Source of the DNA: UBA1189 sp045660385
GTDB lineage: Bacteria; Bacteroidota; Bacteroidia; Bacteroidales; Bacteroidaceae
Reading direction: 5' to 3'
Length of the DNA stretch: 17,292 nucleotides
Assembly: GCA_045660385.1 (NCBI GenBank)
Contig: JAZRDT010000099.1
Coordinates: 1-17,292 of the forward strand
Shown: positions 1 through 6,656 of the stretch, piece by piece
Layout: each line of letters starts with the position of its first letter
Numbering within the stretch: position 1 is the first letter of the stretch
The notes under the pieces: model-generated
Database searches by the model: none
Seen by the model: the letters and a program-made list of their open reading frames with translations, nothing else
What the model was told of the DNA's origin: nothing
Translations under genes and position numbers: made by a program

Positions 1-377
1 ACCATGAAGGCAGAGTAGAAGCCGAGGCCAAAGTGGCCGATGATGGCATTGGCATCGTTCTTATACTTCTCGAGGAAGTCGTTGGCGCCTGAGAAGGCAA
101 TCTGGTTGATGTAGCGGTCAATCTCCTCGGCGGTCATACCGATACCACGGTCAGAGATGGTGATAGTGCCAGCCTCCTTGTCGAGAGCTACATTGACGAA
201 GAGTTCGCCCAGCTCACCCTTGAAATCACCCTTGAGGGCATAGGTCTTGAGCTTCTGTGTAGCGTCGACGGCGTTGGATACCAACTCGCGGAGGAAAATC
301 TCGTGGTCACTGTAAAGGAATTTCTTGATGATGGGGAAGATGTTTTCGGTCGTTACCCCAATGTTACCTGTTTTCAT
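1..377 (-). CDS. htpG: Chaperone HtpG (Hsp90 family), N-terminal part, truncated by the window edge
   Basis: The gene starts at 377 and runs off the left edge, so only the first 125 codons are present. They form most of the N-terminal GHKL (Bergerat-fold) ATPase domain. Visible motifs are ELVSNAVDA at residues 31-39, with the catalytic Glu31 and the Mg-binding Asn35, DRGIGM at 76-81, and the ATP-lid sequence GHFGLGFYS at 114-122. HtpG is a cytosolic ATP-dependent homodimeric chaperone that refolds or stabilises client proteins. The start MKTGNIGVTTENIF matches the usual Bacteroidota HtpG start. The gene is divergent from the cyclophilin gene. I found no clear TAnnTTTG box on its strand; the leader instead carries a 7-bp tandem repeat. 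Identity is very secure from the motifs. Confidence 0.97.
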   Translation of the reverse strand, partial: MKTGNIGVTTENIFPIIKKFLYSDHEIFLRELVSNAVDATQKLKTYALKGDFKGELGELFVNVALDKEAGTITISDRGIGMTAEEIDRYINQIAFSGANDFLEKYKNDANAIIGHFGLGFYSAFM

Positions 378-386
378 ATTGTTTTA

Positions 387-428
387 TTTATGATTTTTGG
401 TTTATGATTTATGATTTATGATTTATGA
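387..428. repeat. 7-bp tandem repeat in the htpG leader
   Basis: The heptamer TTTATGA occurs at 387-393 and then four times without interruption at 401-428. A degenerate unit fills 394-400, so the array is six units in register. On the htpG strand it reads TCATAAA and lies 10-51 bases before the start codon, within the expected 5' untranslated region or promoter spacer. Confidence 0.85.
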
Positions 429-492
429 ATGCCTGCCATCCGGAGGCTAATTTTCAATTTTGACTTCGTCGAACTTCGGCTTCGCTCGCTGA

Positions 493-517
493 GAGATTGC
501 AAGTGAACTTGCATCTC
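493..517. repeat. Hairpin in a GC-rich intergenic block
   Basis: GAGA-T-TGCAAGT at 493-504 can pair with ACTTGCATCTC at 507-517. This gives 11 pairs with one bulged T (497) and a very tight loop. The flanks (GCTCGCTGA on the left, GCTCGCTTGCTCG on the right) are partly repeated. The whole block is bordered by TTTTCAATTTT-like sequence on both sides, as seen in dispersed intergenic repeats of Bacteroidales; copy number cannot be judged here. Confidence 0.6.
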
Positions 518-562
518 GCTCGCTTGCTCGAACTTTCAATTTTCATTTTTTAATTCTTAATT

Positions 563-624
563 TAAAAGGAACAACATTCCGAGGGGTAAGGTTGCAAACG
601 GAGTGCCATATCTTGTTCCTTTTA
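563..624. repeat. Nested inverted repeat, candidate structured RNA or small repeat element
   Basis: A perfect 12-bp inverted repeat (TAAAAGGAACAA at 563-574, TTGTTCCTTTTA at 613-624) encloses a second 7-pair stem, CATTCCG at 575-581 with CGGAGTG at 599-605 (one G-T pair). The second stem stacks directly on the left arm. This leaves a 17-nt loop and a 7-nt bulge at 606-612. It could be a stem-loop in a transcript, a rho-independent terminator-like element, or the ends of a small repeat. No coding potential is seen inside. Confidence 0.6.
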
Positions 625-681
625 TAATTGCTGACAAAATGTCGTAATAGGTATGACAGACCGTTGCGACGGAAAATAAAA

Positions 682-713
682 TTTGCAACAAACAGTGCTT
701 TATTGTACCTTTG
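682..713 (+). promoter_or_regulatory. Promoter of the cyclophilin gene
   Basis: TTTG at 682-685, a 20-base spacer and TACCTTTG at 706-713 fit the Bacteroidota housekeeping consensus TTTG/TAnnTTTG exactly. The predicted transcript starts around 720, about 25 bases before the start codon. Confidence 0.85.
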
Positions 714-744
714 CACGAAAGAACACCTTAAACTGTAGATAGTA

Positions 745-1608
745 ATGAAGAAACCGATGTCATCTGTCCGCTACTCCATAGCCGTAGTGCTTCTGCTGCT
801 TGTGGTGTGTGGCGGTTTTGCAATAGCGCAATCAATAAATAAGAATAAAGTAATGGAACAGACAACACCCCAGGTACGCATCAGTACCAACTATGGCGAC
901 ATCGTCGTGCGCCTCTATGATGAAACTCCCGAACATCGCGACAACTTCCTCAAGCTTGCTCGTGAGGGATATTATGACAGTACACTCTTTCATCGTGTCA
1001 TCAAGGACTTTATGATTCAAGGTGGTGACCCCGAATCGAAGGGAGCTCCTGCAGGTCAGCAGCTTGGTAGTGGCGGACCTTCGTATACACTCCCGGCCGA
1101 GTTTGTATATCCCCAATACTTCCACAAGCGTGGTGTGCTGAGCGCAGCGCGTCAGGGTGATCAGGTGAACCCCGAGCGTCGTTCGTCGGGCTCGCAGTTC
1201 TACATCGTGTGGGGAAAGAAATATACCGAATCTGAGTTGAAGCAGATGGCAAAGCAGCTCGACGGCCAGCGTGGACAGCAGATCTTCAATGGCTTGGCAG
1301 CGCAGCACCGCGACAGCATCCAGGCGATGTATCAGAGTGGCGACCGAAAGGGACTGATGGAATTGCAGAACCGCCTGGCGGCCGAGACCGACAAGATTTT
1401 GAAGGAGACTCCCGGATTCAGTTTCACTCCCGAGCAGATTGAGGCTTACACCACGCTTGGCGGTACTCCTCACCTCGACAATCAGTACACCGTATTCGGT
1501 GAGGTGGTAAGCGGTCTTGAGGTAGTGGAGAAGATTCAGAGCGTAGCTACGGGCCGTGGCGACCGTCCCAAGGAGGATGTGGTGATGACGGTTACCGTAA
1601 TGGAATAA
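745..1608 (+). CDS. Exported cyclophilin-type peptidyl-prolyl cis-trans isomerase with a long insert
   Basis: This 287-residue protein catalyses cis-trans isomerisation of X-Pro bonds. A signal peptide is visible (MKK, then a hydrophobic stretch at residues 11-27 and a likely cleavage AIA|QS near 29), placing it in the periplasm or on the envelope. The cyclophilin core has FHRVI at 82-86 (Arg84 equals the catalytic arginine of cyclophilin A), IQGGD at 91-95, SSGSQFYI at 147-154 and LDNQYTVFGEV at 244-254. Between the last two, residues about 160-236 form a polar, helix-prone insert that makes the protein far longer than the usual 160-190 residues; such inserts are common in Bacteroidales cyclophilins. 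Transcribed alone, from the promoter at 682-713, and ended by the hairpin at 1642. An internal Met37 could give a form without a signal, but no promoter points there. Confidence 0.93.
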   Translation: MKKPMSSVRYSIAVVLLLLVVCGGFAIAQSINKNKVMEQTTPQVRISTNYGDIVVRLYDETPEHRDNFLKLAREGYYDSTLFHRVIKDFMIQGGDPESKGAPAGQQLGSGGPSYTLPAEFVYPQYFHKRGVLSAARQGDQVNPERRSSGSQFYIVWGKKYTESELKQMAKQLDGQRGQQIFNGLAAQHRDSIQAMYQSGDRKGLMELQNRLAAETDKILKETPGFSFTPEQIEAYTTLGGTPHLDNQYTVFGEVVSGLEVVEKIQSVATGRGDRPKEDVVMTVTVME

Positions 1609-1641
1609 TCCCTATTATTACCTATTGTATAGGTATATGAA

Positions 1642-1673
1642 AAGCGCCGCATCTGATGCGGCGCTTCTTTTTT
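1642..1673. terminator. Rho-independent terminator between convergent genes
   Basis: AAGCGCCGCAT (1642-1652) pairs perfectly with ATGCGGCGCTT (1656-1666) around a 3-nt loop CTG. The hairpin is followed by CTTTTTT on the plus strand and by TTTTC on the minus strand. It should end the cyclophilin transcript and, more weakly, kbl. A smaller inverted repeat, ACCTAT/ATAGGT, sits just before it at 1620-1634. Confidence 0.9.
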
Positions 1674-1691
1674 GGTATCGGATGTGCGCGA

Positions 1692-2882
1692 TTACTTGAT
1701 TACGCCCAGTTCCTTGCCGACCTTTGTGAAGGCTGCGATAGCCTTGTCGAGGTCCTCGCGGCTGTGAGCAGCTGATAGCTGTACGCGGATACGGGCCTGA
1801 TCCTTCGGTACTACGGGGTAGTAGAAGCCGGTTACGTAGATACCCTCCTCGGCCATGCGGTTGGCGAAGTCCTGTGAGAGCTTGGCGTCGTAGAGCATCA
1901 CTGCGCAGATGGCCGACTGTGTGGGCTTGATATCGAATCCTGCAGCGAGCATCTTCTCGCGGAAGTATACCACGTTCTCCTGCTGCTTGGTGTGCAATTC
2001 GTTGCTCTCCTTGAGGATTTTGAACATCTCGAGCGATGCACCTACCACGGTGGGAGGAATTGAGTTAGAGAAGAGGTAGGGGCGTGAACGCTGACGGAGC
2101 ATGTCGATAATCTCCTTGCGACCTGTGGTGAAACCACCGATGGCACCGCCGAATGCCTTACCGAGTGTACCGGTGTGGATGTCGATGCGGCCGTAGCAGT
2201 TGAACTGCTCGCTTACACCGTGGCCTGTGGCACCAACAACGCCGGCAGAGTGACACTCGTCGACCATTACCAATGCATCATACTTTTCTGCAAGATCGCA
2301 AATCTTGTCCATAGGAGCCACGTTACCATCCATTGAGAACACACCATCAGTCACGATGATGCGGAAACGCTGGGCCTGAGCCTCCTGGAGGCAACGCTCG
2401 AGGTCGGCCATATCGGCATTGGCATAACGATAACGCTTGGCCTTACAGAGGCGTACGCCGTCGATGATAGAGGCGTGGTTCAAAGCGTCAGAAATGATGG
2501 CATCCTCATCAGTGAAGAGGGGCTCGAATACGCCACCGTTAGCATCGAAGCAGGCTGCGTAGAGGATGGTGTCCTCGGTCTTGAAGTAGTCAGAGATGGC
2601 AGCCTCGAGCTCCTTGTGCAGGTCCTGGGTACCGCAGATGAAGCGTACTGATGACATGCCGTAGCCGTGAGTGTCCATCGCTCTCTTGGCAGCGTCAATC
2701 AAACGCTGGTTATCAGAGAGGCCGAGGTAGTTGTTGGCACAGAAGTTGAGCACGTCGCGTCCGTCGTTGAGCTTGATGTTAGCGCGCTGAGGTGTGGTGA
2801 TGATGCGCTCGTTCTTGTACAAGCCAGCCTCTTTGATGCCGGCGAGTTCCTGTTGCAGGTGTTCTTGAATCTTTCCGTACAT
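1692..2882 (-). CDS. kbl: 2-amino-3-ketobutyrate CoA ligase (glycine C-acetyltransferase)
   Basis: This is a PLP enzyme of the alpha-oxoamine synthase family, 396 residues, the same length as the E. coli Kbl family. It splits 2-amino-3-oxobutyrate with CoA into glycine and acetyl-CoA, the second step of threonine breakdown after threonine dehydrogenase. The sequence follows E. coli Kbl closely: INFCANNYLGL-like block at about 45-55, FICGTQDLHKELE at 81-93, SDALNHASI with His136 stacking on PLP, VMVDECHS with Asp208 and His211, and the Schiff-base lysine Lys242 in GTLGKAFGG. The C-terminal GIYVTGFYYPVVP block is also intact. The usual partner tdh is not in the window, so the enzyme may be paired elsewhere or work mainly in glycine and acetyl-CoA exchange. 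It has its own promoter-like box at 2930-2937. Confidence 0.97.
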   Translation of the reverse strand: MYGKIQEHLQQELAGIKEAGLYKNERIITTPQRANIKLNDGRDVLNFCANNYLGLSDNQRLIDAAKRAMDTHGYGMSSVRFICGTQDLHKELEAAISDYFKTEDTILYAACFDANGGVFEPLFTDEDAIISDALNHASIIDGVRLCKAKRYRYANADMADLERCLQEAQAQRFRIIVTDGVFSMDGNVAPMDKICDLAEKYDALVMVDECHSAGVVGATGHGVSEQFNCYGRIDIHTGTLGKAFGGAIGGFTTGRKEIIDMLRQRSRPYLFSNSIPPTVVGASLEMFKILKESNELHTKQQENVVYFREKMLAAGFDIKPTQSAICAVMLYDAKLSQDFANRMAEEGIYVTGFYYPVVPKDQARIRVQLSAAHSREDLDKAIAAFTKVGKELGVIK

Positions 2883-2929
2883 AGGTGTTTATTTATAAAA
2901 AGTTGTCTAACTATAGTCTAATATTTGTG

Positions 2930-2967
2930 CAAAATTAGTCATTTCGTTTGATATAGTATCAACGAAA
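2930..2967 (-). promoter_or_regulatory. Probable kbl promoter overlapped by an imperfect palindrome
   Basis: On the minus strand TAATTTTG (2937-2930) fits the -7 consensus, with a TTG (2962-2960) 22 bases upstream, slightly longer than the usual spacing. The -33 side is covered by an imperfect palindrome at 2942-2967: TTTCGTT-t-GATA, a 3-base centre, TATC-AACGAAA. A palindrome in this position could be an operator. Confidence 0.55.
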
Positions 2968-2969
2968 CA

Positions 2970-4088
2970 TTATTTTTGTGTAAATCGTTTAATACTTTCG
3001 ATGATTTCTGACTCTTCATCGGCTATCTCCAGTATGAGGTTGCGGTATTTGCCCTGTTCAGATAGCTTTTCCAACATGGGGAATACGGGCATCTCGCTTG
3101 TCCAATAGTGTGTGTCGAGGAATACCATGGGGCTGGCATACCCGAAGCTGAGGTAGTGATTCTGTACCGCATCCTGGAATATCTCCTGCATGGTTCCCGC
3201 ACTGCCCGGAGCATAGATGATGCCCCCTTTGGCGATGGTGAGGATACCGTCTTCGCGGATGGCATTCTCGAAGTACTTGGCGATGTGGGTGGCAAAGGGC
3301 GATGCGGGCTCGTGTCCGTAGAGCCAGGTGGGTACGCCGACGCTTTTGTATTGCGTCTGCGGATATTTGGCCCGCACCTGAAAGGCGGTGTCGAGCCACA
3401 AGGGGTCGGTAAACGATGGTGCTTGCGATAGCATTCGCATCGCGTCGTACACCTCTGCATCCAGTCGGCCGGCCATCCAGGCACCCAAGTGGGTGGCCTC
3501 CATGGCTCCCGGGCCACCACCGCTTATCATGAGGTAGCCCTGCTCGGTAAGGAGCTTGCTGATGTGTACGATTTTCTGGTATGCTTTGTCGGTACGCAGC
3601 AATCCGTGGCCGCCCATGATGCCCACCACCAATCGCTCATCGTACCCGGCCAGCAGGTCGTGCAGCGAGTTGCTTATGGAGTGGTCGTGCAAAGTGCGCG
3701 CCAAGGTCTCCTTGATGTCGGTTGTTGATTTTCCCTTCTGCAGGTAGTAGCGGTACACCACACTGTCGAAGCACTGACCGTAGCTCTCGGGAGTGCCCGT
3801 CTGATATCCTTGGTAGAGCTCCTCAGCAGCGTACAGACTATTGCGGAAGCAGTTGTAAGGCACGTCGATGTGCGAGAATACGAAGCAGCTCTTGTCGATC
3901 TGCACTCGCATCGTGTTGCTGAAGGTGCATCCCATAAACAGGCAGTCGTAGTACCTGCATGTAATCGACTCGTCCTGTATGGCCGTGAAGTCCAGGTCCT
4001 GAAACACGCACCGTTCGATGCGTTCGTGCGTAGTGAGCAGCTGCCTCAGCTGCTCCAAGCTTTGTATTTCGCGATATTGTCGATGCAT
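2970..4088 (-). CDS. LOG-like Rossmann-fold nucleotide-binding protein with an extra N-terminal domain
   Basis: The protein has 372 residues. Residues about 150-372 are a Rossmann fold of the LOG/lysine-decarboxylase-like superfamily: GIMGGHG at 156-162, SGGGPGAMEA at 189-198, and PGSAGTMQE at 294-302, a variant of the PGGxGTxxE signature. Canonical LOG enzymes release free bases from nucleoside monophosphates (cytokinin activation). The substrate here is unknown. Residues about 25-85 form a separate, Cys- and aromatic-rich segment (CVFQDLDF, CRYYDCLFMGCTF, CFVFSHIDVP) with pentapeptide-repeat-like spacing. It is followed by RNSLYAAEELYQGY. From memory, the same two-part architecture occurs in actinobacterial 'LOG family' proteins, so the fusion is old and not local. 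The gene lies 45 bp after the DUF4831 gene on the same strand and probably shares its transcript. No signal peptide is visible, so it is probably cytosolic. Confidence 0.85.
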   Translation of the reverse strand: MHRQYREIQSLEQLRQLLTTHERIERCVFQDLDFTAIQDESITCRYYDCLFMGCTFSNTMRVQIDKSCFVFSHIDVPYNCFRNSLYAAEELYQGYQTGTPESYGQCFDSVVYRYYLQKGKSTTDIKETLARTLHDHSISNSLHDLLAGYDERLVVGIMGGHGLLRTDKAYQKIVHISKLLTEQGYLMISGGGPGAMEATHLGAWMAGRLDAEVYDAMRMLSQAPSFTDPLWLDTAFQVRAKYPQTQYKSVGVPTWLYGHEPASPFATHIAKYFENAIREDGILTIAKGGIIYAPGSAGTMQEIFQDAVQNHYLSFGYASPMVFLDTHYWTSEMPVFPMLEKLSEQGKYRNLILEIADEESEIIESIKRFTQK

Positions 4089-4133
4089 CTCTGTCAGTGT
4101 TTTCGGTATTGGGGTGGGGGTGCTCCGCCGGGA

Positions 4134-5210
4134 CTACTCTTCCACCTTCAGCAAAGCGCCGGTGTGCGGATTAAGGGTAATCTTGATATCCTTCTTCTTG
4201 GTGAAGAGTGCTGTGGCGAGCGTTTCGGCTGTGCCAAACTGAGCCAACGGCATGGCTGCCTCGGCCAGTGTTGCCGTGTTGTTGTATACCTTTATGGTTG
4301 CCTTGCCCGGTAGGTTGTATACCATTCCGTCGAGCTTTGTCTTGGACTTCGGTTGCTTCTTCTTGCTTGCAGTGGCCTCCGTGTCGGGTGTGGCAACAAC
4401 CGCCTGCTTGCCCTTGATGTCGATGTATAGGGGAGCGCCTCCCAGATCGTCCTTGTGCAACATGCCCAGCTTGCGCGAGAATCGTCCCAGGAGCAGACGG
4501 TTGGTGTCGCTCTCGGGTATCACCTGGAAGGTTTGCGTTGTCAGCTCTGTCACCGTGGTGCCCGTGAAGAGCTGCATGAGTGCCTGCTCTTGCTCGTTGA
4601 TGGCATCGAGGATTATCCTCAACGCTTCGCCATCTGTCGGCATATTGTCGTTTTGTCCGCGCAGCAGCAGGCTCTTGCTTTCACGGATGTTATAGATCTC
4701 TTTTGCTACCAGTTCGGCCATCTTGGCTTTCGAACCCGTAATCAGCATCTCCTCGGTCATGAATGAGCGGGGGTTCAGCACTTTGGCATCGGTGGCCGGA
4801 GCCTGTTCGTTCGTTGCCGGTATGGCCTGTTCCGTGTTGATGGCCAGGAGTATGCCCGACTCGTCGAGCTGCACGAGGGGTGCCACTGAGTTTGTCGCAA
4901 ACCGGATGTGGTAGGGTTTCTCCGTGTTGGCAATGGCGCTTGGTGTGATGGTCACCTCCTTGATGGCATATTGCACATCCTCCTTGTCCGATATGTTGCT
5001 TATGCGTAGGTAGCGTTCGGCATACTGGCACAGTTCGCCTGGTGTGTAGGTTGTCTTCTCTACCGTCACATTCACGTTTATTACCGTTTTTGGGAGATAG
5101 TATACCACTCCCTCAGCCGATATGCCGGGGGTATAGTTCGATACGGACGTCTGAGCAAAGGAGGCGATTCCTCCCATCAACAAAGCCGATAGTATGGCGA
5201 TTTTCTTCAT
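4134..5210 (-). CDS. Secreted DUF4831 family protein of unknown function
   Basis: The start at 5210 (MKKIAILSALLMGGIASFAQ) gives a clean signal peptide, with cleavage likely after Gln20 or nearby. The frame stays open up to 5294, but that 28-residue extension has no signal character and is rejected. The mature protein of about 338 residues matches the Bacteroidota-specific DUF4831 pattern as I remember it: SxYTPGISAEGVVYYLPKT at the start, TPGELCQYAERYL, NPRSFMTEEMLITGSKAKMAELVAKEIYNIRES in the middle, and a C-terminal VYNLPGKATIKVY ... PLAQFGTAETL block. A Lys-rich linker (KKKQPKSKTK) lies before the C-terminal block. The family has no known role; export suggests the periplasm or envelope. 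It is first in a likely two-gene unit with the LOG-like gene and divergent from hpt. Confidence 0.85.
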   Translation of the reverse strand: MKKIAILSALLMGGIASFAQTSVSNYTPGISAEGVVYYLPKTVINVNVTVEKTTYTPGELCQYAERYLRISNISDKEDVQYAIKEVTITPSAIANTEKPYHIRFATNSVAPLVQLDESGILLAINTEQAIPATNEQAPATDAKVLNPRSFMTEEMLITGSKAKMAELVAKEIYNIRESKSLLLRGQNDNMPTDGEALRIILDAINEQEQALMQLFTGTTVTELTTQTFQVIPESDTNRLLLGRFSRKLGMLHKDDLGGAPLYIDIKGKQAVVATPDTEATASKKKQPKSKTKLDGMVYNLPGKATIKVYNNTATLAEAAMPLAQFGTAETLATALFTKKKDIKITLNPHTGALLKVEE

Positions 5211-5317
5211 TTCGTAGGGTGTTTGTATATAAATAATGAGTAAAGGTACTATAATTTTCTGGTTTGCTCTACTCTTTCGCTGATATTTTCGCAAATCTTA
5301 AAAAATAAATTAGGTTT

Positions 5318-5351
5318 TTGCTCTCGCATAAATGGATTTTGTTTAATTTTG
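5318..5351 (+). promoter_or_regulatory. Possible promoter of hpt-adk
   Basis: TAATTTTG at 5344-5351 is a full -7 match. TTG at 5318-5320 lies 23 bases upstream, longer than usual, so the -33 element is doubtful. The start codon follows 26 bases later. Confidence 0.5.
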
Positions 5352-5377
5352 TAGAAATTTCGTGTAATATCAATAAA

Positions 5378-5914
5378 ATGGATGCAATAAAAATCAAGGA
5401 TAAAGACTTTGCGGTTTCCATACCTGAGTCGAAGATACTTTGCGAGGTTGAGCGCCTGGCTGCCCAAATCAGTCGCGACCTTGAAGGGAAGAATCCTCTC
5501 TTCTTAGGCATTCTCAATGGTAGTTTCATGTTTGCCGCCGACCTCTTCCGCCGTATTACCATTCCGGCCGAGATTTCATTCGTCAAGTTTGCCTCATACG
5601 ATGGCGTGTCGTCAACCGGTGTCATCAAGGAACTGATCGGACTGACTGAGGATATCGCAGGCCGCACCATCGTGATTGTTGAGGATATCATCGACACCGG
5701 CTGCACCATGAAGAAGTTGCTCGAGGACCTCGGTGCCCGCGCTCCCGAGTCGATCCACGTGTGCACATTGCTGCTCAAGCCCGAAAAGCTCAAGGTAGCC
5801 CTCGATGTGGAGTATGTGGCTTTGGAGATCCCCAACGACTTCATCGTGGGATATGGTCTCGACTACGATGGCTATGGCCGCAACTTGAAGGACATCTATA
5901 CCGTAGTAGAGTAA
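5378..5914 (+). CDS. hpt: Hypoxanthine phosphoribosyltransferase
   Basis: The 178-residue protein transfers phosphoribose from PRPP to hypoxanthine (and usually guanine) in purine salvage in the cytosol. The start at 5378 (MDAIKIKDKDF) is preferred over the open frame from 5318, which has no start with initiation context and would overlap the promoter. The PRPP-binding loop IVIVEDIIDTGCTM, with its acidic pair and the DTG turn, is intact. The upstream ILNGSFMFAADL segment carries the first active-site loop, and the C-terminal NDFIVGYGLDYDGYGRNL block binds the purine and metal. The order hpt, adk, obgE is conserved in Bacteroidales. Adk follows after 46 bp, so the two are probably co-transcribed. 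Confidence 0.96.
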   Translation: MDAIKIKDKDFAVSIPESKILCEVERLAAQISRDLEGKNPLFLGILNGSFMFAADLFRRITIPAEISFVKFASYDGVSSTGVIKELIGLTEDIAGRTIVIVEDIIDTGCTMKKLLEDLGARAPESIHVCTLLLKPEKLKVALDVEYVALEIPNDFIVGYGLDYDGYGRNLKDIYTVVE

Positions 5915-5960
5915 GAGAAAGAAGATTGAAACACACATTATATAATAGGAAATTAAAGTT

Positions 5961-6539
5961 ATGCTGAACATTGTAATTTTCGGTGCCCCCGGTTCAGGAA
6001 AAGGTACCCACAGCGCTCGCCTTGTTGAGGAATTTAAGTTAGATCACATCTCTACAGGTGATGTACTTCGTAAAGAGATCAAAAATGGTACCGAGCTCGG
6101 TAAGATTGCTCAGGGCTATATCGACAACGGCCAGCTCATCCCCGATGAGTTGATGATCGGCATTCTGGCCAGCGTGTATGATAGCTTCAAGGATAGCAAG
6201 GGTGTTATCTTCGACGGTTTCCCCCGCACCATTGCTCAGGCCGAGGCACTGAAGCAGATGCTCGAGGAGCGCGGACAGAAGCTCACAGCCATGATTGATA
6301 TTCAAGTTGCTGAAGAAACATTGATGGCTCGTTTGCTGCGTCGTGCAACTATTGAAGGTCGTGCCGATGACAATGAGGAGACCATCAAGAAACGCTTTGC
6401 CGTGTACCATAACCAGACAGCACCCCTTATCGAGTGGTTCAAGGGACAGGGCGTATACAAAGCTTTCCCCTATGCCGACGAGATGGGACTCGAGGGTATG
6501 GTACGTTTCATCAACGACTATGTAGCTACACTCCTTTGA
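5961..6539 (+). CDS. adk: Adenylate kinase, short-LID form
   Basis: This 192-residue enzyme catalyses 2 ADP = ATP + AMP in the cytosol. The P-loop GAPGSGKGT lies at residues 8-16, HISTGDVLR follows in the AMP-binding region, and DGFPRT is present. The LID is short: RRATIEGRADDNEETIKKR replaces the approximately 30-residue, sometimes zinc-binding, LID of long forms. This is normal for the phylum. The gene is the second gene of the hpt-adk pair. No terminator is visible before obgE. Confidence 0.97.
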   Translation: MLNIVIFGAPGSGKGTHSARLVEEFKLDHISTGDVLRKEIKNGTELGKIAQGYIDNGQLIPDELMIGILASVYDSFKDSKGVIFDGFPRTIAQAEALKQMLEERGQKLTAMIDIQVAEETLMARLLRRATIEGRADDNEETIKKRFAVYHNQTAPLIEWFKGQGVYKAFPYADEMGLEGMVRFINDYVATLL

Positions 6540-6594
6540 TGTAGGTTCTTGATTTTCTGTACACGTGTGCAGGATTCACAAGATACAATAATAG

Positions 6595-6637
6595 GAATTC
6601 GTAACTTTGCACGAAAAAGAGATGAATTCCTAACTTT
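6595..6637 (+). promoter_or_regulatory. obgE promoter box within a near-perfect duplicated motif
   Basis: TAACTTTG at 6602-6609 fits the -7 consensus; no good -33 TTTG is visible. The box is part of GAATTCGTAACTTT (6595-6608), which recurs with one change as GAATTCCTAACTTT (6624-6637), 29 bases downstream and just past the expected transcription start. The outer bases also form an inverted pair AGGAATTC (6593-6600) / GAATTCCT (6624-6631). Confidence 0.5.
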
Positions 6638-6656
6638 TTAAAATGTAGAATACTTT

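Larger units (their letters stand above)
378..744. other. Non-coding divergent intergenic region htpG / cyclophilin
   Basis: These 367 bases hold no credible gene. From left to right they contain the heptamer array (387-428), a hairpin flanked by AT-rich TTTTCAATTTT-type sequence (about 451-560), a nested inverted repeat (563-624), and the promoter of the cyclophilin gene (682-713). The block at 470-532 is rich in CTTCG/GCTCGC motifs, unlike the AT-rich surroundings, which suggests an inserted or decayed intergenic repeat. Confidence 0.7.

Noticed and set aside
5211..5294. N-terminal extension of the DUF4831 protein by 28 residues
   Set aside because: The start at 5210 gives a textbook signal peptide; the extension would bury it.
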